DNA of 64,000 nt from an uncultured Psychroserpens sp. (GCF_947492715.1 NZ_CANLNS010000002.1:434001-498000), one strand, 5' to 3'. Shown: positions 27,189 through 37,319, counted from the stretch's first letter. Notes: a model not told the origin generated them from the sequence alone. Program-made: numbers and translations.

Positions 27189-28418
27189 TTAATCCATAAA
27201 CCTATAATAGCCACATTTTAAATAGGCCCCTTCAATAAAACCAATAGGATGGTCAATATCATGTTGTGTTTTTTGCACTACGGAAAATGATCGGTTAGTA
27301 GCTTTTAAGGTATGTTCATTTATATCATAAAACGCGGTTGCCCTCACTCTTGATGAACAAGATGCCAGTACCAATAAACCTTCTCTAGCCGTTAGTTGCT
27401 GTCCTAATCTTGCCAATTGTGCGTATTTCTTTTTTGCCAATTGTACTTCAGATTGTTGTTTCGCGAAACTAGGAGGATCAATAACTACGACATCAAAACG
27501 CTTTTTTTCTGAAACGAGTTGCTCCAGAATTTTGAACGCATCACCTGCCAAGGTTATATGCTTTCCAGAATAGTGGTTAAGTTTACCATTTTGAACTGCT
27601 ATCTTTAGCGCTTGGGCACTTATATCCAAGCTAGTCACTTCCTTTGCTTCATTGGCTAATGCATGTACTGAAAATCCGCCAGCATATGAAAACACATCTA
27701 AAACTGTCTTATGTCTACATAAAAGACCTACTTGCCTCCTATTTTCCCTATGATCTAAAAAATAACCTGTTTTATGTCCTTTGATAACATTAGCAGAAAA
27801 GTTAACATTGTGCTCTACAAACTTAACAATCTCATTTTCTAATGTCCCATAAACAACATCTCCATCTTTTAAACGATGCTCATCAGAATTTTGTAATCCG
27901 CGACTCAATCTTATGACAGCTGTATCGCAGCTTGATATTTTCATTAAACTCTCTAATATTGTTTTAAGATAAGGTAGCCATATTTCAGAATAAAGTTTAA
28001 CTACCAAAACTGTATTATACACGTCGGCAATCAATGAAGGAAACCCATCATTTTCTCCAAAAAGCAGTCTGTAACTTGTTGTGTTAGTCTTTAGTAATGG
28101 CAACCTTTTTTTGTAAGCGCTTTCTATTTTCCGAAGAAAAAAGTCTGTGTCAACTTGCATTGGTTTGCTATCGCTATAGATCATTTTAATGCGAATGGGA
28201 GATTTGGCATCATAAAGCCCAATACCTATCATTCCATTTTTTCGTTTCCCGAAGATAATTGCAAGATCACCTGTTTTGGCGTCTGCATTAATTTTTACGA
28301 TACTATCTGAAAACACCCAAGGATGAGATTGTTGCACATAATTTTCGCCTTTTGCAGTGAGTTTTACTGCAAGGCGTTTAGGTTGATTTAAGCTTTCAAT
28401 GGATGCCGAAAAATTCAT
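27189..28418 (-). CDS. RlmI-like class I rRNA methyltransferase (PUA plus Rossmann)
   Basis: 409 residues: N-terminal PUA-like RNA-binding domain (about 15-95, HPWVFSDSIVKI), a central EEHEA-like domain, and a C-terminal SAM-dependent methyltransferase with VLDVFSYAGGFSVHAL (motif I), VVIDPPSFAKQ (motif IV) and LVLASCSSRV. This is the RlmI/YwbD family, whose E. coli member methylates 23S rRNA cytosine. Which position is modified here is unknown. Confidence 0.88.
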   Translation of the reverse strand: MNFSASIESLNQPKRLAVKLTAKGENYVQQSHPWVFSDSIVKINADAKTGDLAIIFGKRKNGMIGIGLYDAKSPIRIKMIYSDSKPMQVDTDFFLRKIESAYKKRLPLLKTNTTSYRLLFGENDGFPSLIADVYNTVLVVKLYSEIWLPYLKTILESLMKISSCDTAVIRLSRGLQNSDEHRLKDGDVVYGTLENEIVKFVEHNVNFSANVIKGHKTGYFLDHRENRRQVGLLCRHKTVLDVFSYAGGFSVHALANEAKEVTSLDISAQALKIAVQNGKLNHYSGKHITLAGDAFKILEQLVSEKKRFDVVVIDPPSFAKQQSEVQLAKKKYAQLARLGQQLTAREGLLVLASCSSRVRATAFYDINEHTLKATNRSFSVVQKTQHDIDHPIGFIEGAYLKCGYYRFMD

Positions 28419-28465
28419 AATTGCAAATTAGTTTCTTTTTATAGAATAGCGTTGCTATTAAGCAT

Positions 28466-28496
28466 AAAAAACGCAACCATTTCTGATTGCGTTTTT
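28466..28496 (-). terminator. rho-independent terminator after dnaK
   Basis: Stem ACGCAA (28471-28476) with TTGCGT (28487-28492), extended by flanking A and T runs, ten-base loop. On the minus strand it is followed by six T. It lies about 25 bp past the dnaK stop and is symmetrical enough to work in both directions. Confidence 0.8.
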
Positions 28497-28518
28497 ATAA
28501 ATGTTAAGATATGATTTC

Positions 28519-30426
28519 TTATTTCACTTCTTCGAAGTCTACGTCTTCAACATCATTTCCTTCAGCCTGAGCCTCTTGACTAGCATCTGGTCCTGGTGCT
28601 TCGGCTCCACCTTGTTGAGCTTCTGCTTGTGCTTTGTACATTTCTTCAGAAGCGACTTTCCATGCTTCGTTGATTTTTTCTAAAGCAGGTTCGATAACAT
28701 CGATCTCTTTAGTTTCGAAAGCCTTCTTCAATTCTTCAAGGGCTTCTTCGATTGGCTTTTTCTTATCATCAGATAATTTATCACCAAATTCTTTAAGTTG
28801 ATTTTCTGTTTGGAAAATCATCGCATCTGCTTCGTTCAATTTCTTTGCATTTTCTACTGCTTTAGCATCTGCATCCGCATTTGCTTCAGCTTCTTGCTTC
28901 ATTTTAGCAATTTCTTCTTCAGTTAATCCTGAAGATGCTTCAATACGAATATCCTGTTTCTTACCAGTTGCTTTGTCTTCTGCAGACACTTTAATGATAC
29001 CATTGGCATCGATATCAAAAATCACTTCAATTTGAGGTGTTCCTCTTTGTGCTGGTGGAATTCCATCTAAATGGAAACGACCAATTGTTTTATTATCTGC
29101 TGCCATAGGACGTTCTCCTTGTAATACATGGATTTCTACTGATGGCTGATTATCTGCTGCTGTAGAGAATACTTGTGATTTCTTAGTTGGAATTGTGGTA
29201 TTAGCATCAATCAACTTTGTCATTACATTCCCCATAGTTTCGATACCAAGAGATAATGGTGTAACATCTAATAAAAGAACATCTTTTACATCTCCAGTTA
29301 ATACCCCTCCTTGGATTCCAGCACCTAAAGAAACAACTTCATCAGGGTTTACACCTTTACTTGGTGTCTTTCCAAAAAATTTCTCAACAGCGGTTTGAAC
29401 TGCGGGAATACGTGTAGAACCACCTACTAGTATTACTTCATCAATATCACTTTTTGATAAACCGGCTGCTTTTAAGGCAGTTTCACATGGCTCAATAGTA
29501 CGTTTTACTAAATCGTCAATTAATTGTTCAAATTTAGAACGTGTTAATGTACGTACCAAGTGTTTTGGTCCTGAAGCTGTAGCCGTTACATAAGGTAAGT
29601 TAATTTCAGTTTGTGCAGACGATGATAATTCAATCTTTGCTTTTTCCGACGCTTCTTTTAAACGTTGTAATGCCATAGGATCTTTACGTAAATCAATCCC
29701 TTCTTCGCTATTAAACTCTTCTGCTAACCAGTTAATGATTTTCTCATCAACATCATCACCTCCTAAATGCGTATCTCCATCTGTAGATAATACTTCAAAA
29801 ACACCATCTCCTAATTCAAGAATAGATACATCATGTGTTCCTCCACCAAAATCGAATACAACGATTTTTTGATCTACACCTTTTTTGTCCATTCCGTAAG
29901 CTAAGGCTGCTGCAGTTGGTTCATTTATAATTCTACGAACTTTTAAACCTGCAATTTCTCCAGCTTCTTTAGTTGCTTGACGTTGTGAGTCATTAAAATA
30001 AGCAGGTACAGTAATTACTGCTTCACTTACATCTTGACCTAAATAGTCTTCAGCCGTTTTCTTCATCTTCTGAAGAATCATAGCTGATAATTCTTGTGGT
30101 GTATAAAGACGTCCATCAATATCTACTCTTGGAGTATCATTATCTCCTTTTACCACTTTATATGGTACACGTTCTGCTTCTTTTTTAGATTCAGAATATT
30201 TATTCCCCATAAAACGTTTAATCGAATAAACCGTTTTTGTTGGGTTTGTTACTGCTTGTCTTTTTGCTGGATCACCAACTTTAATTTCTCCACCTTCTAC
30301 AAAGGCGATAACCGAAGGCGTTGTTCTTTTACCTTCAGCGTTTGGGATTACTACTGGCTCATTTCCTTCCATTACAGAAACGCACGAATTTGTAGTTCCT
30401 AAATCGATTCCAATAATCTTACTCAT
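28519..30426 (-). CDS. dnaK: molecular chaperone DnaK (Hsp70)
   Basis: 635 residues with the complete Hsp70 layout: N-terminal ATPase ([41 protein letters not shown]), the interdomain linker [15 protein letters not shown], the substrate-binding beta-domain and a lid ending in an acidic tail ([12 protein letters not shown]). It folds and protects proteins with DnaJ and GrpE, neither of which is in the window. The upstream spacer has no CIRCE element but a cluster of TGACA/TGTCA sites shared with the divergent Crp/Fnr gene. Confidence 0.98.
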   Translation of the reverse strand: MSKIIGIDLGTTNSCVSVMEGNEPVVIPNAEGKRTTPSVIAFVEGGEIKVGDPAKRQAVTNPTKTVYSIKRFMGNKYSESKKEAERVPYKVVKGDNDTPRVDIDGRLYTPQELSAMILQKMKKTAEDYLGQDVSEAVITVPAYFNDSQRQATKEAGEIAGLKVRRIINEPTAAALAYGMDKKGVDQKIVVFDFGGGTHDVSILELGDGVFEVLSTDGDTHLGGDDVDEKIINWLAEEFNSEEGIDLRKDPMALQRLKEASEKAKIELSSSAQTEINLPYVTATASGPKHLVRTLTRSKFEQLIDDLVKRTIEPCETALKAAGLSKSDIDEVILVGGSTRIPAVQTAVEKFFGKTPSKGVNPDEVVSLGAGIQGGVLTGDVKDVLLLDVTPLSLGIETMGNVMTKLIDANTTIPTKKSQVFSTAADNQPSVEIHVLQGERPMAADNKTIGRFHLDGIPPAQRGTPQIEVIFDIDANGIIKVSAEDKATGKKQDIRIEASSGLTEEEIAKMKQEAEANADADAKAVENAKKLNEADAMIFQTENQLKEFGDKLSDDKKKPIEEALEELKKAFETKEIDVIEPALEKINEAWKVASEEMYKAQAEAQQGGAEAPGPDASQEAQAEGNDVEDVDFEEVK

Positions 30427-30472
30427 AATTTTATATTTAGTGTTTTTATTTCCAATACTTCGGAAATGTTTA

Positions 30473-30588
30473 TGTCATTTTAATGTCGTTATCTATATGA
30501 CAATGATTATGCCATGACAAAAAATATGACATGATGTCACAACCATTAAAATTTCAAACGAACAAAAAAACATATCTTTAAGATGACA
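30473..30588. promoter_or_regulatory. cluster of TGACA/TGTCA sites between dnaK and the Crp/Fnr gene
   Basis: Pentamers TGTCA or TGACA occur at 30473, 30498, 30515, 30527, 30535 and 30584. Two of them form the 13-base dyad TGACATGATGTCA at 30527-30539. This density in one 184-bp divergent spacer suggests an operator region for one or both genes. Confidence 0.5.
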
Positions 30589-30610
30589 TAATTAAACCAA
30601 CCCTTATACT

Positions 30611-31192
30611 ATGATTGATTATTACGATGTTAATTTCAATTTCATGAGTTCAATATCGCCTTTATCTAAAGCAACTTATGATAAATTATATGCTATAGCA
30701 GAGCTAAAAGAGTTTAAAGCAAAAACTAAGTTAGTAAACATTGGAGAAGTAAGTAAAAAGTTATACCTCATAAATAAAGGTGTATTACGCTCTTACCTTA
30801 TTATGGAAAATGGAAAAGAATTAACCAAATCCTTATTTACAACTGTTGAGTTTTTTGCTTCATTCACATCCATGCTTACAAAAAAACCTTCGGAGTTCAT
30901 ATACGAAACGCTTACCGATTGCCATATTTATGAAATAAATTACAAAGCGTTTATGAAATTATGCAACACCAACTCAGAAGTACTAAAGTTTTATTCGCGT
31001 TATTTAGAGTTTCTATTTATGGCAGGCGAACGTATGTTTATAGAAATTTCTACAATGAACGCCAAAGAGCGGTATTTAAAACTGAAAGAGCGCATACCAA
31101 ATATTGATCAATTAACGCCGCAATATCAAATTGCATCTTACCTTAATATAACCCCTGTCCAACTTAGCAGAATTAGATCAAAGCTCTATTGA
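30611..31192 (+). CDS. Crp/Fnr family transcriptional regulator
   Basis: 193 residues: a cyclic-nucleotide-binding-type beta-roll at about 20-125 (VNIGEVSKKLYLINKGVLRSY) and a C-terminal winged helix (YQIASYLNITPVQLSRIRSKL) that places the recognition helix. The N-terminal roll lacks an obvious cAMP phosphate-binding RxS segment, so another ligand or none may be sensed. It is divergent from dnaK and 73 bp upstream of sdaA, whose promoter region carries a dyad it might bind (inference). Confidence 0.88.
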   Translation: MIDYYDVNFNFMSSISPLSKATYDKLYAIAELKEFKAKTKLVNIGEVSKKLYLINKGVLRSYLIMENGKELTKSLFTTVEFFASFTSMLTKKPSEFIYETLTDCHIYEINYKAFMKLCNTNSEVLKFYSRYLEFLFMAGERMFIEISTMNAKERYLKLKERIPNIDQLTPQYQIASYLNITPVQLSRIRSKLY

Positions 31193-31233
31193 AATTATAG
31201 TTTTGGAATATAAAAACGTATCCTAATAAAAAC

Positions 31234-31257
31234 TATATTTGTCACACTAAAATGTGA
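31234..31257 (+). promoter_or_regulatory. sdaA -7 box and overlapping dyad TCACA-N6-TGTGA
   Basis: TATATTTG at 31234-31241 exactly matches TANNTTTG. It abuts inverted arms TCACA (31242-31246) and TGTGA (31253-31257), six bases apart, ending nine bases before the chosen start codon. The arms are those of a Crp site in reversed orientation. No TTG is found at the usual -33 distance, consistent with an activated promoter. Confidence 0.5.
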
Positions 31258-31265
31258 TCAATAAT

Positions 31266-32687
31266 ATGGAGTGTATTTCTGTCTTTGACATGCTCAAAAT
31301 AGGTATTGGCCCTTCAAGCTCTCATACATTGGGACCATGGCGAGCTGCCGAACGTTGGATTAAAGAACTTAAGGTCGCTAAAAAGTTTGATAGCGTAGAA
31401 AGCATAAATGTTGACCTCTATGGCTCGTTATCCTTAACTGGAAAAGGACACGCCACAGATTATGCGGTACTTCTCGGATTAAGTGGTGCCGACCCAGAAC
31501 GTATTCCTGTTGATTCTATTGATACGATTATTGATGCTATTAAAAAGACAAATACCATAGTGTTTAATAATGAAACGACTCTGCCTTTTGATGTTAACAC
31601 AAATATTATTTTTAACAGAAAATTTCTGCCTTATCATGCCAATGCACTTACCTTTACCGCTGTAATTAATGGAAGAAATTACAAGTCGACTTTTTATTCA
31701 ATTGGTGGCGGATTTGTTGTAAAAGAAGAACGATCAAATCACAAGAAAAATTTTGAAATAAAATGTTCTTTTCCATACCCAATAGAGAAGGGTACCGAGC
31801 TTTTAAAATTTTGTACCGATTTAAATAAATCCATTTCAGAAGTTGTTTTAGAAAATGAGAAATCAATTAGATCTGAGACTGCAATAAATGACGAGCTTAA
31901 AAGAATTTGGGATACGATGTTAGAATGTATGTACACAGGTTGTCATACAGAAGGTAGTCTTCCTGGCGGACTCAATGTTAGGCGTCGTGCCTATGACATG
32001 CATCAAAGTTTAAAAGGAGATACGCCATATTCAAATCCTGTGGAATGGATTTATGCGATTCGAAATACAGAGGTTAAATTTAGACAAATCCTTAAATGGG
32101 TAAGTTGTTTTGCTCTTGCTGTAAATGAAGTCAATGCTTCTCTAGGTCGTGTAGTTACTGCTCCTACTAATGGAAGCGCTGGTGTTATTCCTGCTGTACT
32201 TATGTACTACTTAGTTATTGAAAACCACGATGGTAATTTTGAAGACATCAAACGTTTTTTATTGGTTGCTGGTGAAATTGGAAGCATCTTTAAAAAAGGA
32301 GCCACTATAAGTGCTGCCATGGGAGGATGTCAGGCTGAAATAGGCGTCTCATCTGCTATGGCTGCTGGTGCACTATGTGAACTCTCTGGAGGTAGTCCAG
32401 AACAAGTTTTAGTTGCTGCAGAAATTGCTATGGAACATCATTTAGGGCTCACTTGTGATCCTATTGGTGGTTTGGTTCAAATTCCTTGTATAGAGCGAAA
32501 TGCCATGGGAGCTATTAAAGCTATAAACGCTTGTGAATTAGCTTTAGATACCGATCCAAATAATGTTAAGGTCCCTTTAGATAAAGTCGTAGATACAATG
32601 TGGGAAACCGCTAAAGATATGCATACAAAATATAAAGAAACAAGTGAAGGCGGCTTAGCCGTGCGTGTTAATATGGCCGACTGTTAA
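31266..32687 (+). CDS. sdaA: L-serine ammonia-lyase, iron-sulfur type
   Basis: About 473 residues in one chain with fused beta and alpha domains. N-terminal [14 protein letters not shown], the central GSLPGGL and [14 protein letters not shown], and the C-terminal [16 protein letters not shown] with Cys residues for the 4Fe-4S cluster are all present. It converts L-serine to pyruvate and ammonia. A GTG four codons upstream (31254) is open, but that start would lie inside the dyad, so I prefer the ATG of MECISVF. It follows the Crp/Fnr gene. Confidence 0.95.
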   Translation: MECISVFDMLKIGIGPSSSHTLGPWRAAERWIKELKVAKKFDSVESINVDLYGSLSLTGKGHATDYAVLLGLSGADPERIPVDSIDTIIDAIKKTNTIVFNNETTLPFDVNTNIIFNRKFLPYHANALTFTAVINGRNYKSTFYSIGGGFVVKEERSNHKKNFEIKCSFPYPIEKGTELLKFCTDLNKSISEVVLENEKSIRSETAINDELKRIWDTMLECMYTGCHTEGSLPGGLNVRRRAYDMHQSLKGDTPYSNPVEWIYAIRNTEVKFRQILKWVSCFALAVNEVNASLGRVVTAPTNGSAGVIPAVLMYYLVIENHDGNFEDIKRFLLVAGEIGSIFKKGATISAAMGGCQAEIGVSSAMAAGALCELSGGSPEQVLVAAEIAMEHHLGLTCDPIGGLVQIPCIERNAMGAIKAINACELALDTDPNNVKVPLDKVVDTMWETAKDMHTKYKETSEGGLAVRVNMADC

Positions 32688-32688
32688 T

Positions 32689-32708
32689 TTAATTTGTTAA
32701 CAAATTAA
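32689..32708. terminator. 20-bp AT-rich perfect palindrome between convergent genes
   Basis: Ten-base perfect arms (TTAATTTGTT and complement) right after the sdaA stop and overlapping the stop of the convergent SnoaL-like gene. The stem is AT-rich and weak; it may be a shared terminator. Confidence 0.4.
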
Positions 32709-33169
32709 TCTTTTTGACAATTTGACTTTCGTCGTGAATCGATTAAATAAATAATTTTCCATTTGCCTTCCGTTTTTACGAGATGAAAAGAATTTACACC
32801 ACAATGACTAAATTTATCATTGAACCAAAATTCGTAATCTACCCATGCTACGGCTAAATTAGCGTCAATTTGAATATTAAATTTTGTTAAGCGTTCATCC
32901 CATTTTTGATCATCAGGCCTGTTTGCTATTGCATTTAGCAACTTATCTGGCCCTCCATCATCAACAAAGACGCCTTCACCTTTTTTATTAATAAAAGCTG
33001 TTTGCATGGTTACTTTTGGCATCATAACAGATTTCATCATGCTTGTATCACCTTTGTGAAACCCTTCAAAAAAACGTTCAACTGTTGCTTTAACTTCATC
33101 GCTTTGTGATGTTTGAGAAAATGAAAATGTCGTTACCAAAAAGGCAATTAGAAAGATAGAGTTTTTCAT
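32705..33169 (-). CDS. secreted NTF2/SnoaL-like (DUF4440-type) protein
   Basis: 154 residues with a signal peptide (MKNSIFLIAFLVTTFSFSQ) and a cone-shaped NTF2-like domain: helix VKATVERFFEGFHKGD, then strands ending AVAWVDYEFWF and HLVKTEGKWKIIYLIDSRRK. Such small secreted domains bind ligands or are enzymes of unknown substrate. It is a single gene in Flavobacteriaceae and has no functional neighbour here. Confidence 0.8.
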   Translation of the reverse strand: MKNSIFLIAFLVTTFSFSQTSQSDEVKATVERFFEGFHKGDTSMMKSVMMPKVTMQTAFINKKGEGVFVDDGGPDKLLNAIANRPDDQKWDERLTKFNIQIDANLAVAWVDYEFWFNDKFSHCGVNSFHLVKTEGKWKIIYLIDSRRKSNCQKD

Positions 33170-33274
33170 GAGTTTAAAATTTCAGTTAAATTATAAAATA
33201 AATCGTTTTTAGCACTCAGAATAAATAAAGTTTAACAAAACTCTGTATTTTTACGGATAATTAATTTTTACAAT

Positions 33275-34093
33275 ATGTCTGTAGCAAAAAAAGATTACAA
33301 AAGAATTACTGTGAAGTCTCTTGTTGACATGAAACAAAACAACGAGAAAATATCAATGCTTACGGCTTACGATTACACCATGGCTAAAATTGTTGATGAA
33401 GCTGGTGTAGATGTTATTTTAGTTGGTGATTCGGCAAGTAATGTCATGGCGGGACATGAAACAACTTTACCTATTACTCTAGATCAAATGATTTATCATG
33501 CTTCCTCTGTTGTAAGGGCAATTGATAGGGCTTTAGTTGTAGTTGATTTGCCTTTTGGAAGTTACCAAAGTGATCCAAAAGAAGCGCTCCGTTCGGCCAT
33601 TAGAATCATGAAAGAATCTGGAGGACATGCTGTTAAAATGGAAGGCGGCAAAGAAGTTAAAGAATCTATTAAACGCATTCTAAATGCGGGGATTCCTGTG
33701 ATGGGACATCTAGGTTTAACGCCACAATCTATTTATAAATTTGGAACATATACTGTTAGAGCCAAAGAAGAACAAGAGGCAAAACAATTAAAGGATGATG
33801 CTTTAATGTTGGAAAAGGCAGGATGTTTTGGAATTGTTCTTGAAAAAATCCCTGCAAAGTTAGCTCAAGAAGTTGCAGAAAGTGTCTCTATTCCTGTAAT
33901 TGGTATTGGTGCTGGCGCTGGTGTTGATGGTCAGGTTCTTGTATTACATGACATGATTGGTATGACACATGAATTCAATCCGCGTTTTCTACGACGTTAT
34001 ATGAACTTATATGAAGACATGACCAAAGCTATTGGTCTATATGTTGATGATGTAAAAGCCGTTAAATTCCCTAATGACAAAGAGCAATATTAA
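33275..34093 (+). CDS. panB: 3-methyl-2-oxobutanoate hydroxymethyltransferase
   Basis: A 272-residue TIM-barrel enzyme. The Mg-binding and active-site blocks [41 protein letters not shown] and [16 protein letters not shown] identify PanB. It makes ketopantoate, the first committed step to pantothenate and CoA. The first gene of a compact plus-strand group with a cupin and an RluA-like protein; panC and panE are not present. Confidence 0.97.
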   Translation: MSVAKKDYKRITVKSLVDMKQNNEKISMLTAYDYTMAKIVDEAGVDVILVGDSASNVMAGHETTLPITLDQMIYHASSVVRAIDRALVVVDLPFGSYQSDPKEALRSAIRIMKESGGHAVKMEGGKEVKESIKRILNAGIPVMGHLGLTPQSIYKFGTYTVRAKEEQEAKQLKDDALMLEKAGCFGIVLEKIPAKLAQEVAESVSIPVIGIGAGAGVDGQVLVLHDMIGMTHEFNPRFLRRYMNLYEDMTKAIGLYVDDVKAVKFPNDKEQY

Positions 34094-34097
34094 ATTA

Positions 34098-34598
34098 ATG
34101 GATTCATTAGATACTATTGTTCAGACATTAGAATTGAAACCACATCCTGAAGGTGGTTATTATAAGGAAACCTATCGTAGTGAGGGTGTCATTTCTAAAG
34201 ATTGCTTACCTCAAGTATTTCAAGACCAACGACATTATTGTACAGGAATTTATTATCTACTTAAATCTGATGATTTTTCGGCCTTTCACAAGATAAATCA
34301 AGATGAAATGTGGCATTTCTATATGGGAGATGCTTTAGAGTTAACCATGATTTCTGAAGACGGTGCTTTATCTACCGTAATGATTGGCAATGATATTCTT
34401 AATGGACAAGTACCTCAATTTGTAGTACCTAAAAATTATTGGTTTGCGGCAAAAATTTCAAAGCCTAATAGCTTTTCTTTTTTAGGATGCACAGTTGCTC
34501 CTGGTTTTGACTTTAGAGATTTCACTTTAGCATCTTGTAAAAGCCTTACTGAGCTATTTCCACAGCATGAGACTGTCATAAAATCTTTAACAAGGTAA
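34098..34598 (+). CDS. cupin, DUF985 family
   Basis: About 166 residues of the DUF985 cupin family: LKPHPEGGYYKETYRS at the N-terminus, FHKINQDEMWHFYMGD (metal-binding strand) and VPKNYWFAAK. The start at MDSLDTI follows the panB stop by four bases; the open frame reaches back to 34074, overlapping panB by 20 bp, but those residues are not typical. The function of the family is unknown, possibly sugar epimerase- or oxygenase-like. Confidence 0.85.
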   Translation: MDSLDTIVQTLELKPHPEGGYYKETYRSEGVISKDCLPQVFQDQRHYCTGIYYLLKSDDFSAFHKINQDEMWHFYMGDALELTMISEDGALSTVMIGNDILNGQVPQFVVPKNYWFAAKISKPNSFSFLGCTVAPGFDFRDFTLASCKSLTELFPQHETVIKSLTR

Positions 34599-34604
34599 AT
34601 TTAC

Positions 34605-35312
34605 ATGTCTGATTTAAAAAAAATAGTATCAAATAAAACTAATCTCCAAGTTTTGTACGAAGACAATCATATTATCATTGTCAATAAGCGTGCTGGTGAT
34701 ATTGTACAAGGCGACAAAACCGGAGACATGCCTTTAAGTGATGTTGTAAAAGCCTATATCAAAGATAAATACAACAAACCTGGTAATGTGTATTTAGGTG
34801 TAGTACATCGCTTGGATAGGCCAACGACTGGCATTGTATTGTTTTCAAAAACGAGTAAAGCCTTACCCCGACTCAATAAATTATTTGCCGAAAAAAAAAC
34901 CTCTAAAACCTACTGGGCTATTGTAAAACAGTTACCTCAAAAACCAGAAGGCACCTTAATTAATTGGCTCAAAAAAAACCCAAAGAATAACAAATCGACA
35001 GCGTATACAAAAGAAGTTGAAGGCAGTAAAAAAGCAATTTTGCATTTCAAAACATTAAAAACGCTTGACAACTATTACCTACTAGAGATTGCGTTAGAAA
35101 CGGGAAGACATCACCAAATTAGGAGTCAGTTATCATCCGTAGGATCACCTATTAAGGGTGATTTAAAATATGGCTTTGGGCGTAGTAATAAAGATGCTAG
35201 CATTAGTTTACATGCAAGGCGTTTAGAGTTTATTCACCCTGTATCAAAAAATATGATTGATGTTGTAGCACCTTTACCAAAAAACCCAATATGGCAAGCC
35301 TGTGAGTATTAG
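34605..35312 (+). CDS. RluA family pseudouridine synthase
   Basis: 235 residues, with the catalytic motif VHRLDRPTTGIVLFSKTSKAL (catalytic Asp in RLDR) and the C-terminal GRHHQIRSQL. No S4 domain is present, so it resembles the short RluA-like enzymes that modify tRNA or rRNA uridines. It starts 7 bp after the cupin gene and its stop overlaps that of the convergent histidine kinase gene by four bases. Confidence 0.9.
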   Translation: MSDLKKIVSNKTNLQVLYEDNHIIIVNKRAGDIVQGDKTGDMPLSDVVKAYIKDKYNKPGNVYLGVVHRLDRPTTGIVLFSKTSKALPRLNKLFAEKKTSKTYWAIVKQLPQKPEGTLINWLKKNPKNNKSTAYTKEVEGSKKAILHFKTLKTLDNYYLLEIALETGRHHQIRSQLSSVGSPIKGDLKYGFGRSNKDASISLHARRLEFIHPVSKNMIDVVAPLPKNPIWQACEY

Positions 35313-36130
35313 TTATTGAAGGGATAGTTAATAGTGAGTTCAACGCCTTCATTTGGTTGTGATGTCATCTTAAATGTTGCTCCTATAAGTTCTGCTCTAC
35401 TTTTCATATTTATAAGTCCTGATCCTTTTTCAGCAGTATCGACATCAAAACCTTTACCATCATCGGATGCTATAATATCTACTTGATCTGGTTTGTAATT
35501 TAAAGCCACCTTTAAGTTATCGGCTTCAGAATATTTTACAGAATTTGAGAAGAATTCTTGAAGAATTCTAAAGATTATAATCTCATGTTTTTTATTCTTA
35601 AGTTCTTGGCGCTCTCCTTTAACGTGCAACTCGGCCGAAGCAAATTTCATGCGTTTTAAACGACTAAGTTCATTGGTGATAGAGTCTTCAAATCCAATAT
35701 TTAATATAACCTCATTATTAAGTGATTTTGACAATGACCTTACTTCTTTCAAACTTTCTTTTACAATATCGGAGGTTTCATTAACTTTTGATTTCACATC
35801 GTCTGGTACTTTAGTGCCAAGCATATTAAGTTGCATACTGGCATAAGCTAGTAATTGGCCTACGTTATCGTGCAATTCCCATCCAATATGTTTTAGTGTT
35901 TGTTCTTGAATTTCTGTTTGTGTACGCGAGATTTCTTCATCAAACTCCTGTTGTTGTTTAACTTTATCTAAAAGAAGCTTGTTCTTTCGTTTCTGAAAGG
36001 TCACAAAAAACAAGATTACCATTATTGAAAGCAATAATATAGCAAAAATAACATATGCGATTAGAGCTATTTGCTCCTCGTTTATTCCTTGCTCTTCTTG
36101 AGTGAGTACCAAAAACCGAATGTATAACAT
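35309..36130 (-). CDS. sensor histidine kinase, HisKA_3 type
   Basis: 273 residues with one transmembrane segment at about 23-44, a linker coiled coil, the H-box HIGWELHDNVGQLLAY, and an HATPase_c domain with NSVKYSEADNL, DDGKGFD and GSGLINM. This is the NarX/DegS/LiaS-like histidine kinase class. The N-terminus up to the membrane helix is short, so sensing is probably through a partner. It overlaps the membrane-protein gene by 49 bp if the ATG at 36130 is used; a TTG at 36112 is an alternative. No response regulator is adjacent. Confidence 0.88.
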   Translation of the reverse strand: MLYIRFLVLTQEEQGINEEQIALIAYVIFAILLLSIMVILFFVTFQKRKNKLLLDKVKQQQEFDEEISRTQTEIQEQTLKHIGWELHDNVGQLLAYASMQLNMLGTKVPDDVKSKVNETSDIVKESLKEVRSLSKSLNNEVILNIGFEDSITNELSRLKRMKFASAELHVKGERQELKNKKHEIIIFRILQEFFSNSVKYSEADNLKVALNYKPDQVDIIASDDGKGFDVDTAEKGSGLINMKSRAELIGATFKMTSQPNEGVELTINYPFNN

Positions 36131-36792
36131 AGATAGGTAAATATATTTATAAATAGTAATAACAAGTATCTAAACGATACAAAATCTGTATTTACAGCTA
36201 AAAAATAACTGTCAAATATAAATAATGGTGTGGCGCATAAATACCATAACAACAAGGCAATACTCACATAAAATGATGGGAGTTTATAATAAGTTAAAAT
36301 TTCGTCGCTGCGCATTAACTCAATAAAATACAAGATAACATATGCACAAACAGCGACCGCTCCAAAAATATAGTTATAGGGTAATGATCTTAGAAAAAAT
36401 CCGTCAGTAAACGTAAAAAAAACAAAAGCAAATAAGCTGTATGCTATAAAAATACTTCTAATTATTATTTGAAATAGCTTAGTGGACATTAAATTAGAAT
36501 AAAACAACCCTATGAGTCCAATCGCCAAAAAAGAATAGACATTATACAACCATCTATTATAACAAAAGTAACTATTCTTGATTTTTACAAACCAATCATA
36601 ACTATAGTTATTTTGCATTATATAAGTATAATGGCCCACTAATTCTGTAAAAAAAGTGAGCCATAGATAAATAACAAAAATCTTTAATACTGAATTTTTA
36701 TTCTTTCTTAAATATAAAGTGCCAGACAACGCTGCAATAAATTCTACCGCGTTGGTAATTATTGTGCTGTTATCAAATAAAAATTCCTTCAA
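36082..36792 (-). CDS. polytopic membrane protein upstream of the histidine kinase
   Basis: 236 residues with about seven hydrophobic segments and no catalytic motif that I recognise. The only usable start is a TTG (MKEFLFDN) 11 bp after the preceding stop. It overlaps the kinase gene, and flavobacterial kinases often follow such a membrane protein, so it may be the membrane sensor for the kinase (inference). Confidence 0.75.
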   Translation of the reverse strand: MKEFLFDNSTIITNAVEFIAALSGTLYLRKNKNSVLKIFVIYLWLTFFTELVGHYTYIMQNNYSYDWFVKIKNSYFCYNRWLYNVYSFLAIGLIGLFYSNLMSTKLFQIIIRSIFIAYSLFAFVFFTFTDGFFLRSLPYNYIFGAVAVCAYVILYFIELMRSDEILTYYKLPSFYVSIALLLWYLCATPLFIFDSYFLAVNTDFVSFRYLLLLFINIFTYLCYTFGFWYSLKKSKE

Positions 36793-36803
36793 ATATAATC
36801 TGG

Positions 36804-37319
36804 TTATTGAGGATAATTAGCACCTGGAGGGCTTCCTTCTCCTCCCATATCCAATCCATTTCCTCCAGGAATGTCACCATTTCCACCTCCTTGTTTCATA
36901 TTTGCCATGCCTCCTTCAGATTTGGTTAAATAACCTGTTGGCACAAACAAAAATGTTGAATAACCGGGGCGCTCAATTCCTGCTGGCAATGCACCAGGAT
37001 AGATTCTAACACCATCCATTGTGTATCCTAATTCTCCTGCTTGTTTTTCTGCAAGTGTAAGGAAATTGCGTAAATCTTCCAAGGAATACCATGATGATCG
37101 GTTATCTCCGCTTTGTACGCCTCTAAAAACAGTATTATTAATGCTGTCATACCTAGGGTTGTAGGCTTCGGTTAATACTTTAATCTCTTTTGGCGTAATA
37201 ATGCCTTTTGGTGTTGGTGTATCACTCATACCGTCTTGATTTTTATTATTATGAAAATAAAAATACATGGCAGCAGCGCCAATAATAATCCCTAAAATAA
37301 TTGGTCCTAGTCTTTTCAT
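36804..37319 (-). CDS. membrane-anchored hypothetical protein
   Basis: 171 residues with one N-terminal transmembrane helix (LGPIILGIIIGAAAMYFYF), a central domain (LRNFLTLAEKQAGELGYTMDGVRIYPG) and a glycine/methionine/proline-rich low-complexity tail (MKQGGGNGDIPGGNGLDMGG). No family recognised with certainty. It precedes the membrane protein and kinase genes on the same strand with an 11-bp gap, so the three may be one signalling unit. Confidence 0.75.
   Translation of the reverse strand: MKRLGPIILGIIIGAAAMYFYFHNNKNQDGMSDTPTPKGIITPKEIKVLTEAYNPRYDSINNTVFRGVQSGDNRSSWYSLEDLRNFLTLAEKQAGELGYTMDGVRIYPGALPAGIERPGYSTFLFVPTGYLTKSEGGMANMKQGGGNGDIPGGNGLDMGGEGSPPGANYPQ

Noticed and set aside
30094-30402. 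Plus-strand open frame of 102 codons
   Set aside because: Antisense shadow of dnaK with a Phe/Trp/Cys-rich translation.
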